A stretch of DNA of 64,000 nt. Origin: Nocardia flavorosea NBRC 108225 (GTDB taxonomy: Bacteria; Actinomycetota; Actinomycetes; Mycobacteriales; Mycobacteriaceae). The notes under the pieces were generated by a model, which saw nothing but the letters and a program-made list of their open reading frames with translations, did no database searches and was not told where the DNA came from. Position numbers and translations under genes: made by a program. The stretch spans positions 186,001 through 250,000 of the forward strand of contig NZ_BDCG01000021.1 of assembly GCF_001613385.1 (NCBI RefSeq), given 5' to 3'. Position 1 is the stretch's first letter, and every line of letters starts with the position of its first letter. This document shows, in pieces, positions 1 through 8,348 of the stretch.

Positions 1-535
1 GGAATCGGCGACCCTGCCGTGGCGTACGGTCCGCGACAATGTGGCGTTCGCGCTCGAGGTCCAGGGTGTAGCCAAGCGTGAGCGCCGGTCCCGCGCCGAC
101 GAACTGCTCGCCACCGTCGGACTCACCGCTTTCGGGGATCATTTCCCGGGGCAGTTGTCCGGGGGAATGCGGCAGCGGGTGGCCATTGCCCGGTGTCTGT
201 CGATGCAACCGGATCTGATCCTGGCCGACGAGCCCTTCGGCGCGCTGGACGAGCAGACCCGCCTGGTGATGTCGTATGAGTTGCTCGAAATCGTCGAGAA
301 GCTCACCTGCGGAGTCCTGTTCATCACGCACAGCATTCAGGAGTCCATCCTGCTGTCGGACCGGGTTCTGGTCATGAGCGCGCGGCCGGGGCGGTTCATC
401 GACGAAATAGCGATCGACCTCGCGCGACCACGTTCGGAGGATGTGCTGACCTCGTCGGCCGCGACCTCGTTGCACGAACGTATCTGGTCGTCGCTGCGGG
501 ATGAGGCGAAGAAGACGATGAGTGTGGCCCGATGA
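1..535 (+). CDS. ABC importer ATP-binding protein, nitrate/sulfonate/taurine type (5' truncated)
   Basis: The reading frame is open from base 2, so the start and the Walker A motif lie outside the window. About 177 residues are visible against about 250-270 in the family. In order they show the Q-loop region (LPWRTV), the ABC signature LSGGMRQR, Walker B with the D-loop (LILADEPFGALD) and the switch histidine (FITHS). The LPWRTV and ADEPFGALDEQTR wording is typical of the SsuB/TauB/NrtD group, which energises uptake of sulfonates, nitrate or similar small organic ions on the inner face of the membrane. The stop overlaps the next start (ATGA), so it is coupled to two permeases. The substrate cannot be told from the ATPase; a binding-protein gene would be expected upstream. 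Confidence 0.9.
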   Translation, partial: ESATLPWRTVRDNVAFALEVQGVAKRERRSRADELLATVGLTAFGDHFPGQLSGGMRQRVAIARCLSMQPDLILADEPFGALDEQTRLVMSYELLEIVEKLTCGVLFITHSIQESILLSDRVLVMSARPGRFIDEIAIDLARPRSEDVLTSSAATSLHERIWSSLRDEAKKTMSVAR

Positions 536-1341
536 GCAACCGATCCGTAGTCCCCGGCTATCTCCGCCCGCCGCCGGCTCGGGTGTTGCGGTTGCCGAGC
601 CCGGGATGGACCGCTGTGGTCATCATCGTGCTCCTGGCGCTCGTCGAACTCTACGCACGCTCGTCGCTGGCCTCTCCGCTGGATATCGTGCCCGTTTCGG
701 ACATGGTCGCGGAGACGATCCGATTGCTCGGTGACCGGGAGTTCCTGGTCGATTCGCTGGGGCGCACGCTCGGAATCATTGCCATCGGCTTCGCCGTCAG
801 TTCCGTTCTCGGTATCGCGGCCGCTTACCTTTTGTGGCGGTTCGACTTGTGTAAGCGAGCTTTCCGTCCGTACTTGAATGTGTACTACGCAGTCCCGACT
901 TTCGCGCTCTACCCCATCATGGTGGTGCTGTTCGGCAGCGGAATCACCCCGATCGCCGTGCTTTCGACGGTCTTCGCCTTCGGTATCGTCACCGTGAACG
1001 CGCAGACCGGATTCGAATCCACGACACCGATCATCGGAAAACTGGGCCGGGTGCTGCGGATGACTCGGTGGCAGTACTTCCGATCGATTCTGCTGCCCTA
1101 CGCGCTGCCCAATATCATCACCGGTCTGAAACTGGGCCTTTCGTACGCCATCATCTCGGTGCTGGCCAGTGAATTCATTCTCTCCACAGAGGGGCTGGGG
1201 CATTACATATCGATCGCCTACGACAGCTTCGATATCGCGGAAATGTACGCGGGCATACTCGTGGTCACCGCACTCGCGCTCCTGGCGACCCTCCTCATCT
1301 CCGCAGTGCTCAACCGATTCGATTGGAGGCGCCGGCGATGA
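532..1341 (+). CDS. ABC transporter permease (SsuC/TauC-like), first of two
   Basis: A 269-residue integral membrane protein with about six hydrophobic segments. The cytoplasmic EAA-type coupling loop appears near residue 180 as LRMTRWQYFRSILLPYALP, the region that docks on the ATPase. Length and layout match binding-protein-dependent permeases of the nitrate/sulfonate/taurine class. The ATG overlaps the stop of the ATPase gene by 4 bp, and its own stop overlaps the next permease in the same way, so all three are one translationally coupled operon. Two different permeases suggest a heterodimeric channel. The transported ion is not identifiable. Confidence 0.9.
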   Translation: MSNRSVVPGYLRPPPARVLRLPSPGWTAVVIIVLLALVELYARSSLASPLDIVPVSDMVAETIRLLGDREFLVDSLGRTLGIIAIGFAVSSVLGIAAAYLLWRFDLCKRAFRPYLNVYYAVPTFALYPIMVVLFGSGITPIAVLSTVFAFGIVTVNAQTGFESTTPIIGKLGRVLRMTRWQYFRSILLPYALPNIITGLKLGLSYAIISVLASEFILSTEGLGHYISIAYDSFDIAEMYAGILVVTALALLATLLISAVLNRFDWRRRR

Positions 1342-2159
1342 CATCCGTAGTGCGGCAACTGCCGACCCGCCCGATATTCCTGGGCACAGCGGTGTCCCGG
1401 ATCAGCACGGCACGACGGATCGGGCCTCCGGTTCTCGTCGCCGTCCTCGGCGTCCTGGCCTGGTGGGCCACCGCGATCGTGCTGGACAGTCGGATCTTTC
1501 CCACGCCCGCCGATTCCATGCGGTCGCTGTTCGCCGATCTGGCCACCGAATCGTTTCGCGCCAATGTGTTCGACTCCCTGCGCCTGTTGATCGCCGCATT
1601 CGTCGTCAGCGTGGTGGCGGGTTCGATTCTGGGTCTCGCTCTCGGAATGAGCGCCTTCTGGTCCCGCGCCGTACTGCCGATCATCTACTCGATCAACAGC
1701 ATCCCGAAGATCGTGCTGTACCCGTTGTTCCTGTCCTTTCTCGGGATAGGCCAGTCGAGCCGGTTCGGATTCGCTTTCTACGCGGCATTCGTCCCTATGC
1801 TGATCATGGCCGTAGAGAGCGCCACCGCGGTGAATCCACTGCATCTGAAAATGGCGGCGTCGCTACGGATGAGCCGTCCGCGGCTCATCCGTCAGATCAT
1901 CGTGCCTTCGACGCTGCCCGCGCTCGCGACCGGTATGCGGGCGACCTTCGGCCTCGCCTTCCTGGGGCTGCTCCTTGCGGAGATGTTCTCCTCGTCGAGC
2001 GGTATCGGCTACGAGATGCTGCGCAATGTGAGCCTCATCCGGATGGAGAACATCATGGGCTCGGTCGTGCTGATCGTCGTGATCGCACTACCCCCCACGA
2101 TTGCTCTGCAGGCGCTGGAGAATCGCATCACGGCCCGCTTCGGCGGCGCGGCCCGGTGA
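1338..2159 (+). CDS. ABC transporter permease (SsuC/TauC-like), second of two
   Basis: A 273-residue permease starting at ATG 1338, which forms an ATGA overlap with the previous stop. An in-frame TTG five codons earlier is less likely. Its EAA loop reads LRMSRPRLIRQIIVPSTLP, followed by hydrophobic segments ending in a short basic tail. It parallels the upstream permease but diverges in sequence, as expected of the second half of a heterodimer. It is the last gene of the operon: the next feature lies on the opposite strand about 50 bp on. Confidence 0.9.
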   Translation: MTSVVRQLPTRPIFLGTAVSRISTARRIGPPVLVAVLGVLAWWATAIVLDSRIFPTPADSMRSLFADLATESFRANVFDSLRLLIAAFVVSVVAGSILGLALGMSAFWSRAVLPIIYSINSIPKIVLYPLFLSFLGIGQSSRFGFAFYAAFVPMLIMAVESATAVNPLHLKMAASLRMSRPRLIRQIIVPSTLPALATGMRATFGLAFLGLLLAEMFSSSSGIGYEMLRNVSLIRMENIMGSVVLIVVIALPPTIALQALENRITARFGGAAR

Positions 2160-2210
2160 CACCTGCACACCTGCCGATTGCGGTTCCGTAATCGTGATCC
2201 GGCATTCGCG

Positions 2211-2504
2211 TCAGTTGTCCGGCGGGAGGATCGGCGGGCTGAATACGTCCTCGAGTGGAGTGGGGCCGGTATAGCGGCGGCAGTTGCATTGCACCCATTC
2301 GCGCAGACCGTGGGTGCCGCGGCGGGAAGATTCGGCGTGGCAGGTGCCGGTGGAGCGGTCGTGCAACGCCAGATCGTGGCCGCAACCGCAACGGGCGGTG
2401 AGCTTGCGCGCCGATCCCGTTCGCCGCCGTGGCACGAACCGGCCGCAGACCCAGCCGGCTGCGAGAAGGCCTGCGCCTACGGCAAGGCTGAGGGGATCGA
2501 GCAT
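2211..2504 (-). CDS. Small membrane-anchored cysteine-rich hypothetical protein
   Basis: A 97-residue protein read from ATG 2504. It has an N-terminal hydrophobic segment (about residues 5-22, LSLAVGAGLLAAGWVCG), then a basic stretch, then a soluble part with spaced cysteines and histidines (CGCGHDLALHD, TCHAE, VQCNCRRY). That pattern suggests a small metal-binding knuckle on the cytoplasmic face. The open frame extends much further upstream, but that part looks unrelated. It converges with the ABC importer operon. I recognise no family with a known function. Confidence 0.6.
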   Translation of the reverse strand: MLDPLSLAVGAGLLAAGWVCGRFVPRRRTGSARKLTARCGCGHDLALHDRSTGTCHAESSRRGTHGLREWVQCNCRRYTGPTPLEDVFSPPILPPDN

Positions 2505-2990
2505 GTCGCCAGTATATGAATGCGCTCCGCGGGCCGGGCCGGTTCGATCGATCGTTGCCGCGGGAGCGGTGGTGGTAGGGCGTACCCGGAGTCCCCGCCG
2601 GTGTTCGGTATCGACCGTTCCACGGTGGTGAACGGGGGGTAGCCGGGTCGGCGATCGAGCCGTCCCCGGGGCACCGTGGACCGGCGAGAGGGTTTCGACG
2701 CCGAGCGTGGCCGCCGCGGCCACGAATTTCTCCGGCAGTGCCCCCGCGAAGTCGTCGATATCCGGCCGCCCGGTCACGGTGAAGCCCCGGGTACGCCCTC
2801 CTGGAGGAACTGCGCGTCGTTCGCCGGCGTGCACGCGACGTCGACCGGCTCGACCCGGCCGGGTTTCACAGGGGAACCGGGGGTACCCGGGCGATGTGAA
2901 TACGGGACGAGCAGTGCGCAACCCGTGGTGGTCGGGCGGGCCGAGCCGGGCGGTATGTGCCGCCGCCCGGACCTGGGGAGAACCGGGCGG
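2505..2990. other. Intergenic stretch with only a possible remnant
   Basis: Apart from the weak minus-strand remnant at 2665-2880, I see no convincing gene, RNA or repeat. The epimerase frame is open upstream of its chosen start, but that extension is arginine-rich and looks non-coding. Confidence 0.4.
2665..2880 (-). pseudogene. Possible frameshifted gene remnant, unidentified
   Basis: On the minus strand two protein-like stretches sit in adjacent frames and would join after one frameshift near 2790. The first is EPVDVACTPANDAQFLQEG, ending at a stop at 2774. The second continues as FTVTGRPDIDDFAGALPEKF and then VAAAATLGVETLSP. Both have ordinary residue composition, unlike the arginine-rich shadow frames around them. 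I cannot name the family. It may simply be chance in high-GC sequence. Confidence 0.25.
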
Positions 2991-4073
2991 ATGAAGGTCG
3001 TCGTCACCGGTGCCAGCGGAAGCGTGGGAACTGCCCTGCTGCGTTCACCCGGAATCGAGCATTGGGAGCTGACCGGTATCGCCCGGCGCCGGCCGCCCGC
3101 CCGGGAACCGTATACCGGGATGCGGTGGATCGGCTGCGATATCGGCGACCCCTCGGCCGAATCCGTGCTCACGGAGGCGTTCGCCGGAGCGAGCGCCGTG
3201 GTACATCTGGCTTGGGCGATCCATCCGCACCGCACCGACCCGCCGATGACCCGCACCAACGCGATCGGTACCGAACACGTGTTGCACGCCGCGACAGCGG
3301 CCGGGGTCGCGCAGGTGGTGTGCGCATCCTCGGTGGCCGCGTACACCCCGGCGGACCGGTGGACCCACGTCGACGAAAACCATCCGCGGACCGGCCTGCC
3401 CGGTAGTGCCTACAGCCTCGGCAAGGCCGCACTGGAAACGCGACTCGACGAATTCGAACAGCAACAGCCCGGCATCCGGGTCGCGCGGATTCGGCCGTGC
3501 GGCATCGTGCAGAGCGATTCGGCTGCCGAGCTGAGGGATTGGCTGCTGAGCCCGTGGCTGCCGCGATCGGTGATCGGCCGCCGGATGCTACCGATACCGC
3601 TGTGGAAGGACCTCCGGCTACAGCTGGTGCACGCCGCCGATGTGGCCACGGCGATCCGGGCGATCCTCCGGGACCGTGCGGTGGGCGCATTCGACCTCGC
3701 CGCCGAACCCGTTCTCTCCGCGCCGACCCTGGCCGCACTGTTCGGCGGATTCCGTGCGCCGGTTCCGCGTGGGCTGCTGACCACCGGAGCCGGATGGAGC
3801 TGGCGGACGGGCCTGCAACCACTGCATCCGGCCTGGCTCGAACTGGCCGATCGCGCCTGCCTGGTCGACGCCGTCCGGGCGACCCGCGAACTGGGCTGGC
3901 AGCCGGAAACCGATGCCGTCACGGCCTGCCGAGAGCTGGCGAGCCGGATCAGGACCGGGCCGCCCGGCCCCAGCGCCCCGCTCGCCCCTCCCCGCCCGAA
4001 GTTCCGGCTCGGGCGACCGACTCACCAGAACCAGCGCCCGCAACATGCCGGCACTGCCGGAACCGGCGGATGA
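2991..4073 (+). CDS. NAD-dependent epimerase/dehydratase (extended SDR)
   Basis: A 360-residue protein starting at ATG 2991, chosen because the glycine-rich Rossmann motif (VVVTGASGSVG) then begins at residue 2, as is normal. The catalytic YxxxK appears as YSLGK near residue 141, with the upstream serine in CASSVAAY. The family oxidises, reduces or epimerises nucleotide sugars or related alcohols with NAD(P). The C-terminal half is less conserved and ends in a proline-rich tail. The in-frame extension upstream to 2676 is probably not translated. The substrate is unknown. Confidence 0.8.
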   Translation: MKVVVTGASGSVGTALLRSPGIEHWELTGIARRRPPAREPYTGMRWIGCDIGDPSAESVLTEAFAGASAVVHLAWAIHPHRTDPPMTRTNAIGTEHVLHAATAAGVAQVVCASSVAAYTPADRWTHVDENHPRTGLPGSAYSLGKAALETRLDEFEQQQPGIRVARIRPCGIVQSDSAAELRDWLLSPWLPRSVIGRRMLPIPLWKDLRLQLVHAADVATAIRAILRDRAVGAFDLAAEPVLSAPTLAALFGGFRAPVPRGLLTTGAGWSWRTGLQPLHPAWLELADRACLVDAVRATRELGWQPETDAVTACRELASRIRTGPPGPSAPLAPPRPKFRLGRPTHQNQRPQHAGTAGTGG

Positions 4074-4376
4074 ATCATTCCGCCGGTCCTCGCAGGTGCG
4101 GGCCCTGTGGTACGACGAGCGGTTGGCCGGGCTCGGTCGGACGAGCGGACGGCGGGGCCCGGCGGGCTCCCGACCGCGAGCATTTCAGCCGGATCTGATT
4201 CGGCCAGGCAACCATGAGCGCGCAGGGTATCGCGCAGATTGCCGCGGGGAGGTGCGCGCGCCCGGGGAGCCCGCGGTCGCCGGGGATGACCTCTACGACG
4301 TGGTCCCGGTGGAGCTGCGCACGTGAGGAGGTCACCGGGGTGTGTGCAAGGAGGCCGAGCGCGGCGCACGAGGCAT
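4074..4376. other. Intergenic, nothing recognised
   Basis: Lies between the epimerase and the converging SRPBCC gene. Short open frames exist on both strands but have shadow-type composition. No clear terminator hairpin was seen. Confidence 0.4.
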
Positions 4377-4832
4377 TCAGTCGGCGCCGGTGGGGGAGCG
4401 TCCGGTGGCCAGGGCGGCGAGACGCTGGAGGGATTCGCGATTGCGGGATATCAGCGCCAGATCCTGGACCATTCCGGGGAGCAGCCGACCGGGACCCTGC
4501 GAGATGCGTTCGGCCATCCGGACCTCGGTACTGTCGGGTCCGAGCGCGACGAGGTCGAGCGAGATATGGGCCGCTCCGGCCGGCCACAACCGGGCCTCCA
4601 GCTCGAGATGATGCGGCGGATCCACCGCGCTCACGGTGGTGGTGTCGCTGCGGGCCAGCGGCCAGCCGCCGACGCTGTGGTGGATCCGGGTGCCGACCGC
4701 CGGCCATCCGGAATCGACCTTCCGGATATGCGTGGCCCCGACAACCCACAGCGCATAAAGCCAGCCGTCGGCGAGGACACCGAACACGTTCTCGATCGGG
4801 ATCGGGATACGCACACTCGGTTCGGCGGGCAT
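4377..4832 (-). CDS. SRPBCC / polyketide cyclase-like protein
   Basis: A 151-residue protein, the usual length of the START/SRPBCC fold, which forms a deep hydrophobic ligand pocket. It opens with the typical strand and helix (VRIPIPIENVFGVLADG), has a conserved tryptophan in the middle (SGWPAVGTRIHHS) and a long C-terminal helix. Family members bind lipids, polyketides or steroids, or act as cyclases or hydrolases. It appears to be a single gene; the region upstream holds only a decayed ABC transporter fragment. The ligand cannot be predicted. Confidence 0.75.
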   Translation of the reverse strand: MPAEPSVRIPIPIENVFGVLADGWLYALWVVGATHIRKVDSGWPAVGTRIHHSVGGWPLARSDTTTVSAVDPPHHLELEARLWPAGAAHISLDLVALGPDSTEVRMAERISQGPGRLLPGMVQDLALISRNRESLQRLAALATGRSPTGAD

Positions 4833-4859
4833 CGCAGCTCCGATCGTAGAGAGAACCTA

Positions 4860-5045
4860 CTGCCGCGCGGGCACCTGCGCCGTACGGCAGTGACATCGCC
4901 CGGCGAGGTACCCGGCCGCCGGTCCGCGAAACCGGCCGGATCGAGGCGCGAACCCGGCCGGAGTCCTGCCGGCGACGACGATCCGGCCGTGTTCAGGACA
5001 GCGATACGGTCGGCGAGCTGGATCGGCCGCCGAGCGTAGCCGGGC
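4860..5045 (-). pseudogene. Remnant of an ABC exporter ATPase (C-terminal region)
   Basis: Two adjacent minus-strand frames hold the pieces of a DrrA-type ATPase tail: QLADRIAVLN (minus strand of about 4990-5020), then after a one-base shift HGRIVVAGRTPAGF. In intact relatives this reads LADRIAVLDHGRIVAEGTPAEL, just after the switch histidine. No Walker motifs remain nearby, so this is a small decayed fragment rather than a gene. Confidence 0.5.
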
Positions 5046-5567
5046 ACCGACGCGCCCGGGACTTTCGCCGCAGACCGCGTTCGGCTGTCCGGCGTCGGGT
5101 CGCACGCGGGGAACCGACGGTGACGATGTCGATCACTCCGGGCGGGAGGCGTTTCGTCGATCGGATCGGCCCTGCGGACCACGGTCAGGGGCGTCTCGCT
5201 CATCTGTGGTGCGAGCCGTTGCCGAGGCAGGTCGTTCGTGTATCGAGGGGGAACCGGCGCCGGCGGGGCCTTGCTGCTCGGTGGCCGTGCCCATAGGTCT
5301 ACAGCACCGGATCGAGTTCGGGCAGGTCGGCTGAACCGGCCGGCCTGTGGTGAATTCCGTCGGCAACGGAACCGGGCCGTCGTAATGCACGACAGGGGAT
5401 GCACCGATGTCGTCATCACCCGCATCGCTCGAGTACTACCGGTGCGCGCAAGCCGATCGGTATCCGAGCGCATCGGTGTCGGTCCCCTACAAGCGGCACT
5501 CCCCCGAGCGCGCTGTCGTCGCTCGAGGGAGTGGCAGTCTGCCCGAGGAGTTCGGGTCAGGGGAGGA
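5046..5567. other. Intergenic, nothing further recognised
   Basis: Between the ABC remnant and the helicase 3' end. Open frames on both strands look like shadows. No repeat or RNA motif was recognised. Confidence 0.4.
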
Positions 5568-7175
5568 TCAGCCGGCTGGACGGGTGGCCCGGCGGGGGCG
5601 GCGCGAGCCACGGGCCCGCGCCGGATCGGCACTATTCGTGGTGCTGGTATGCGCCACCCGCTTGGTGCCGGCTGCCGGCTTACGTGCGGGTGCTGCGGGA
5701 GCCTCGTGGCCGGACGCTACCCGTTTGCCGGCGCGTCCCGCGGACGGGCCGCGCCGACCGCTGGAACCGCGTGCTCCGGCGTGTTCGGCCGCGCCGGAGC
5801 GGTCGCTGTGGCCGGAGCGTTTACCCGATCCGTCCGGACGGGTCCGCTGTCCGCCGCCGGCGGCCGCGCCGGTCGTATCCGCGCGGCCGTTCGTCGATGT
5901 GCGGGCACCGCGCGCGCCACGCCTGCCGTTGCGGGCAGGTCTGTTCTCGGGGCGCGAGCGGTCGGCCTGCGGCGCCTCCGTGGGGAGTTGCAGCGCGGCG
6001 GCCGCGCCGTCCGAGAGTTCGGTCAGGATCGGCGAATCGATGGTCACCGAACGCGGTTTCACCGTGATTCCGGCTTTGCGCAGCAGGGCCGCGACATCCT
6101 TGCGCTGTTCGGGAAGTACCAGCGTGACCACGGTGCCCTCGGTACCGGCGCGCGCGGTGCGGCCGGAACGGTGCAGGTAGGCCTTGTGCTCGGCGGGCGG
6201 GTCGACGTGCACCACCAGTTCGAGTTCGTCGACGTGGATACCGCGGGCGGCGATATCGGTCGCGACCATCACCCGGGCCGTCCCCGCGGCGAATGCGGCG
6301 AGGTTGCGGTCGCGGGCGGGCTGTGACAGGTTTCCGTGCAGGTCGACGGCGGAAATACCGGCGCGAGTCAGTTCGCCGGCCAGTCGCCGGGCGTGGTGTT
6401 TGGTGCGCATGAACAGGATGCGGCGACCGCTACCGTTGGCCAGCATCCGGATGATCTGCTTTTTCGCCGCGGCGCCCTCGAGTTCGAAAACGTGATGCTC
6501 CATTTTCGGCGGCGGGTCACCGGCTTCGTCGACCGAATGGGTGACGGGTGCGCGCATGAACCGGTCGACCAGTTTCCCGACCCCGTTGTCCAGGGTGGCC
6601 GAGAACAGCAGGCGCTGACCACCGGCGGGTGTGGCCGCGAGGATGCGTGTCACGCCGGGCAGGAAGCCGAGATCGGCCATATGGTCGGCCTCGTCCAGCA
6701 CGGTGATCTGCACCGCGTCCAGTGCGACCGCTCGCTGTTTCATCAGATCCTCGAGCCGGCCCGGGCAGGCGACGACGATATCGACACCTTGTTTGAAGGC
6801 CTTGATCTGGCGATTCACCGGGACACCACCGAAAACGGTGGTCACCCGCAGTCCGCGCAGTTGCGCCAACGGGGTGATGGTGGCGGCGATCTGGGTGGCG
6901 AGTTCCCGGGTCGGGGCCAGGATCAGCCCGGCCGGCCGGCCGGGGACCCGTTTGGTGCCGGCGAGCCGGTCGACCATCGGGATCGCGAAGGCCAGGGTTT
7001 TACCGCTACCGGTTTTGCCGCGGCCCAGCACATCGCGTCCGGCGAGGCTGTCGGGCAGGGTGGCGGCCTGGATGGGGAACGCTGTGGTGATACCGGCGGC
7101 CGCCAGTTCGTCGACGATTCCGGTGGATACGCCGAGATCGGCGAAAGTCTGCGTGACAGCAGTGTGGACAGGCAT
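5568..7175 (-). CDS. DEAD-box ATP-dependent RNA helicase
   Basis: A 535-residue helicase with the full motif set: Q motif (TAFPIQAATLP), motif I GKTGSGKT, Ia PTRELATQ, Ib CPGR, II DEAD, III SAT, V ATDIAARG and VI HRSGRTARAG. The core ends near residue 375. It is followed by about 150 residues rich in glycine, arginine, serine and alanine, the disordered basic tail that RhlE- and CsdA-like enzymes use to hold RNA. The expected role is ATP-driven unwinding of short RNA duplexes in ribosome assembly or mRNA turnover. The start at ATG 7175 places the Q motif in the normal position. It is transcribed alone. Confidence 0.95.
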   Translation of the reverse strand: MPVHTAVTQTFADLGVSTGIVDELAAAGITTAFPIQAATLPDSLAGRDVLGRGKTGSGKTLAFAIPMVDRLAGTKRVPGRPAGLILAPTRELATQIAATITPLAQLRGLRVTTVFGGVPVNRQIKAFKQGVDIVVACPGRLEDLMKQRAVALDAVQITVLDEADHMADLGFLPGVTRILAATPAGGQRLLFSATLDNGVGKLVDRFMRAPVTHSVDEAGDPPPKMEHHVFELEGAAAKKQIIRMLANGSGRRILFMRTKHHARRLAGELTRAGISAVDLHGNLSQPARDRNLAAFAAGTARVMVATDIAARGIHVDELELVVHVDPPAEHKAYLHRSGRTARAGTEGTVVTLVLPEQRKDVAALLRKAGITVKPRSVTIDSPILTELSDGAAAALQLPTEAPQADRSRPENRPARNGRRGARGARTSTNGRADTTGAAAGGGQRTRPDGSGKRSGHSDRSGAAEHAGARGSSGRRGPSAGRAGKRVASGHEAPAAPARKPAAGTKRVAHTSTTNSADPARARGSRRPRRATRPAG

Positions 7176-7626
7176 GAATATAGTGCGCCTTTCGGCATCG
7201 GAGGTGATACCGCGACATCCGATCGGACCGATGTCCGTGCCTACACGAGGTGGCGGCGTCGCGGGTCCCGACGCGAAAAGCAGGTATCCCGCGACGGCTG
7301 TACATGCATTCTCATCGGCGCAGGTACAGCAGTCACCCTACAGCACAGGCGAGTGGTTTCCGGTATTCGTGAACCGGGGCACAGTCGGGCGGCTGCCCGG
7401 TTCATTGCTCGGCTCCCCGAAATGGTCTGGTCCTATGGGTCTGAATTGTCAAAGTGCGCTGAATCTTTCGCGTTTGCAGCCCACCGAACCAGGTGAGCGG
7501 TATTACGCTGATTGCGTTCTCACCACCGACCCGAGCGCTCCGATTCCCTACGCCTGGCGAGCGTGGTATATCTCTGCTGCGGCGCCCATCCGGGTTCCGG
7601 CGAGTTGATCGAAGAAGAGTGTGCGC
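7176..7626. other. Divergent upstream region, no gene recognised
   Basis: About 450 bp between the helicase start and the next plus-strand gene. It probably carries both promoters and possibly a long helicase 5' leader. I see no convincing coding frame or strong hairpin. Confidence 0.4.
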
Positions 7627-8310
7627 GTGTCCAATCCCACCGATCCCACCCGCGGGCAAACACAGAGTCCCCCCTCGCCGGCGCGTACGGCGCCGGGTGC
7701 CCAGGCCGGTGATTCCGTCCAACGAGTGATGCTTGTCTCAGGGCTCGGTGTGACGCTGGCGATTGTGGGTTTGGTCGTCACTCTCATCGTCGGTCCCGGT
7801 TCGGGAGAAGCCGATTCCGATTCCGCTCTTCCCCCCACCACCACGGAAAGTTCGGTGTCCGTGCCGGCGCCCGCGCCGCCCGCCACGACCACCGGCGCCG
7901 CCCAGCAGTTCCTCGCCGAACTGACCCCGGTCGGTACCACCGCCTACACCGGGTCGATCAGCGTCAACGGTGTCGCTTATCCGCATGCGATCTACCAGCA
8001 GTTCAGTGGTTGCAGTACCGAGGTGAGCCACACCTACGACCTCAATCGGGAATGGTCGCGCTTTTCCTCGGTGATCGGCGTGGCCGACGGGGGTAATACG
8101 GAATCGGCACTGCAGTTCTCGGTGGTCGCCGACGGGAAATCTGTTTTCACCTCCGGAAATATCGGTGTGGGCGTGCCGCCGAAGGTGGAAATCCCGGTGG
8201 CCGGTGTGGAGAATCTGACGATCGCCTTCACGCTTCTCGACGGTGCTTCGTCGTCGAGTTGCACGCAGCTCGGAAACGGTGTCTGGGGCGATCCGACTCT
8301 CACGAAATAG
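7627..8310 (+). CDS. Membrane-anchored protein with NPCBM-like beta domain
   Basis: About 227 residues. A disordered N-terminus rich in Pro, Thr and Gln is followed by one hydrophobic segment (about residues 36-58, VSGLGVTLAIVGLVVTLIVG). Then comes a Ser/Thr/Pro-rich spacer and a C-terminal beta-rich domain beginning near LTPVGTTAYTGSISVNGVAYPHAI. That domain resembles the NPCBM/NEW2 carbohydrate-binding fold: cysteine in SGCSTEVSHTYDLNREWSRF, then AVGV-type strands. I chose GTG 7627 over GTG 7621 because a GAAGAAG sequence lies at a better distance. Expected on the cell surface; its ligand is unknown. Confidence 0.65.
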   Translation: MSNPTDPTRGQTQSPPSPARTAPGAQAGDSVQRVMLVSGLGVTLAIVGLVVTLIVGPGSGEADSDSALPPTTTESSVSVPAPAPPATTTGAAQQFLAELTPVGTTAYTGSISVNGVAYPHAIYQQFSGCSTEVSHTYDLNREWSRFSSVIGVADGGNTESALQFSVVADGKSVFTSGNIGVGVPPKVEIPVAGVENLTIAFTLLDGASSSSCTQLGNGVWGDPTLTK

Positions 8311-8340
8311 GTTCGCGAATATCTTCGTTTACCGGCGAAC
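8311..8340. terminator. Weak stem-loop between convergent genes
   Basis: GTTCGC at 8311-8316 pairs with GCGAAC at 8335-8340 across an 18-base loop in the 38-bp gap between two converging genes. Short and without a T tract, so only a possible terminator. Confidence 0.25.
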
Positions 8341-8348
8341 GGTCGCAT

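Noticed and set aside
337..1344. A 335-codon minus-strand frame opposite the first permease
   Set aside because: Shadow of the ABC permease gene; no motif and charged shadow composition.
2676..2990. In-frame 105-codon extension upstream of the epimerase
   Set aside because: Places the Rossmann motif far from the N-terminus and has non-protein-like composition.
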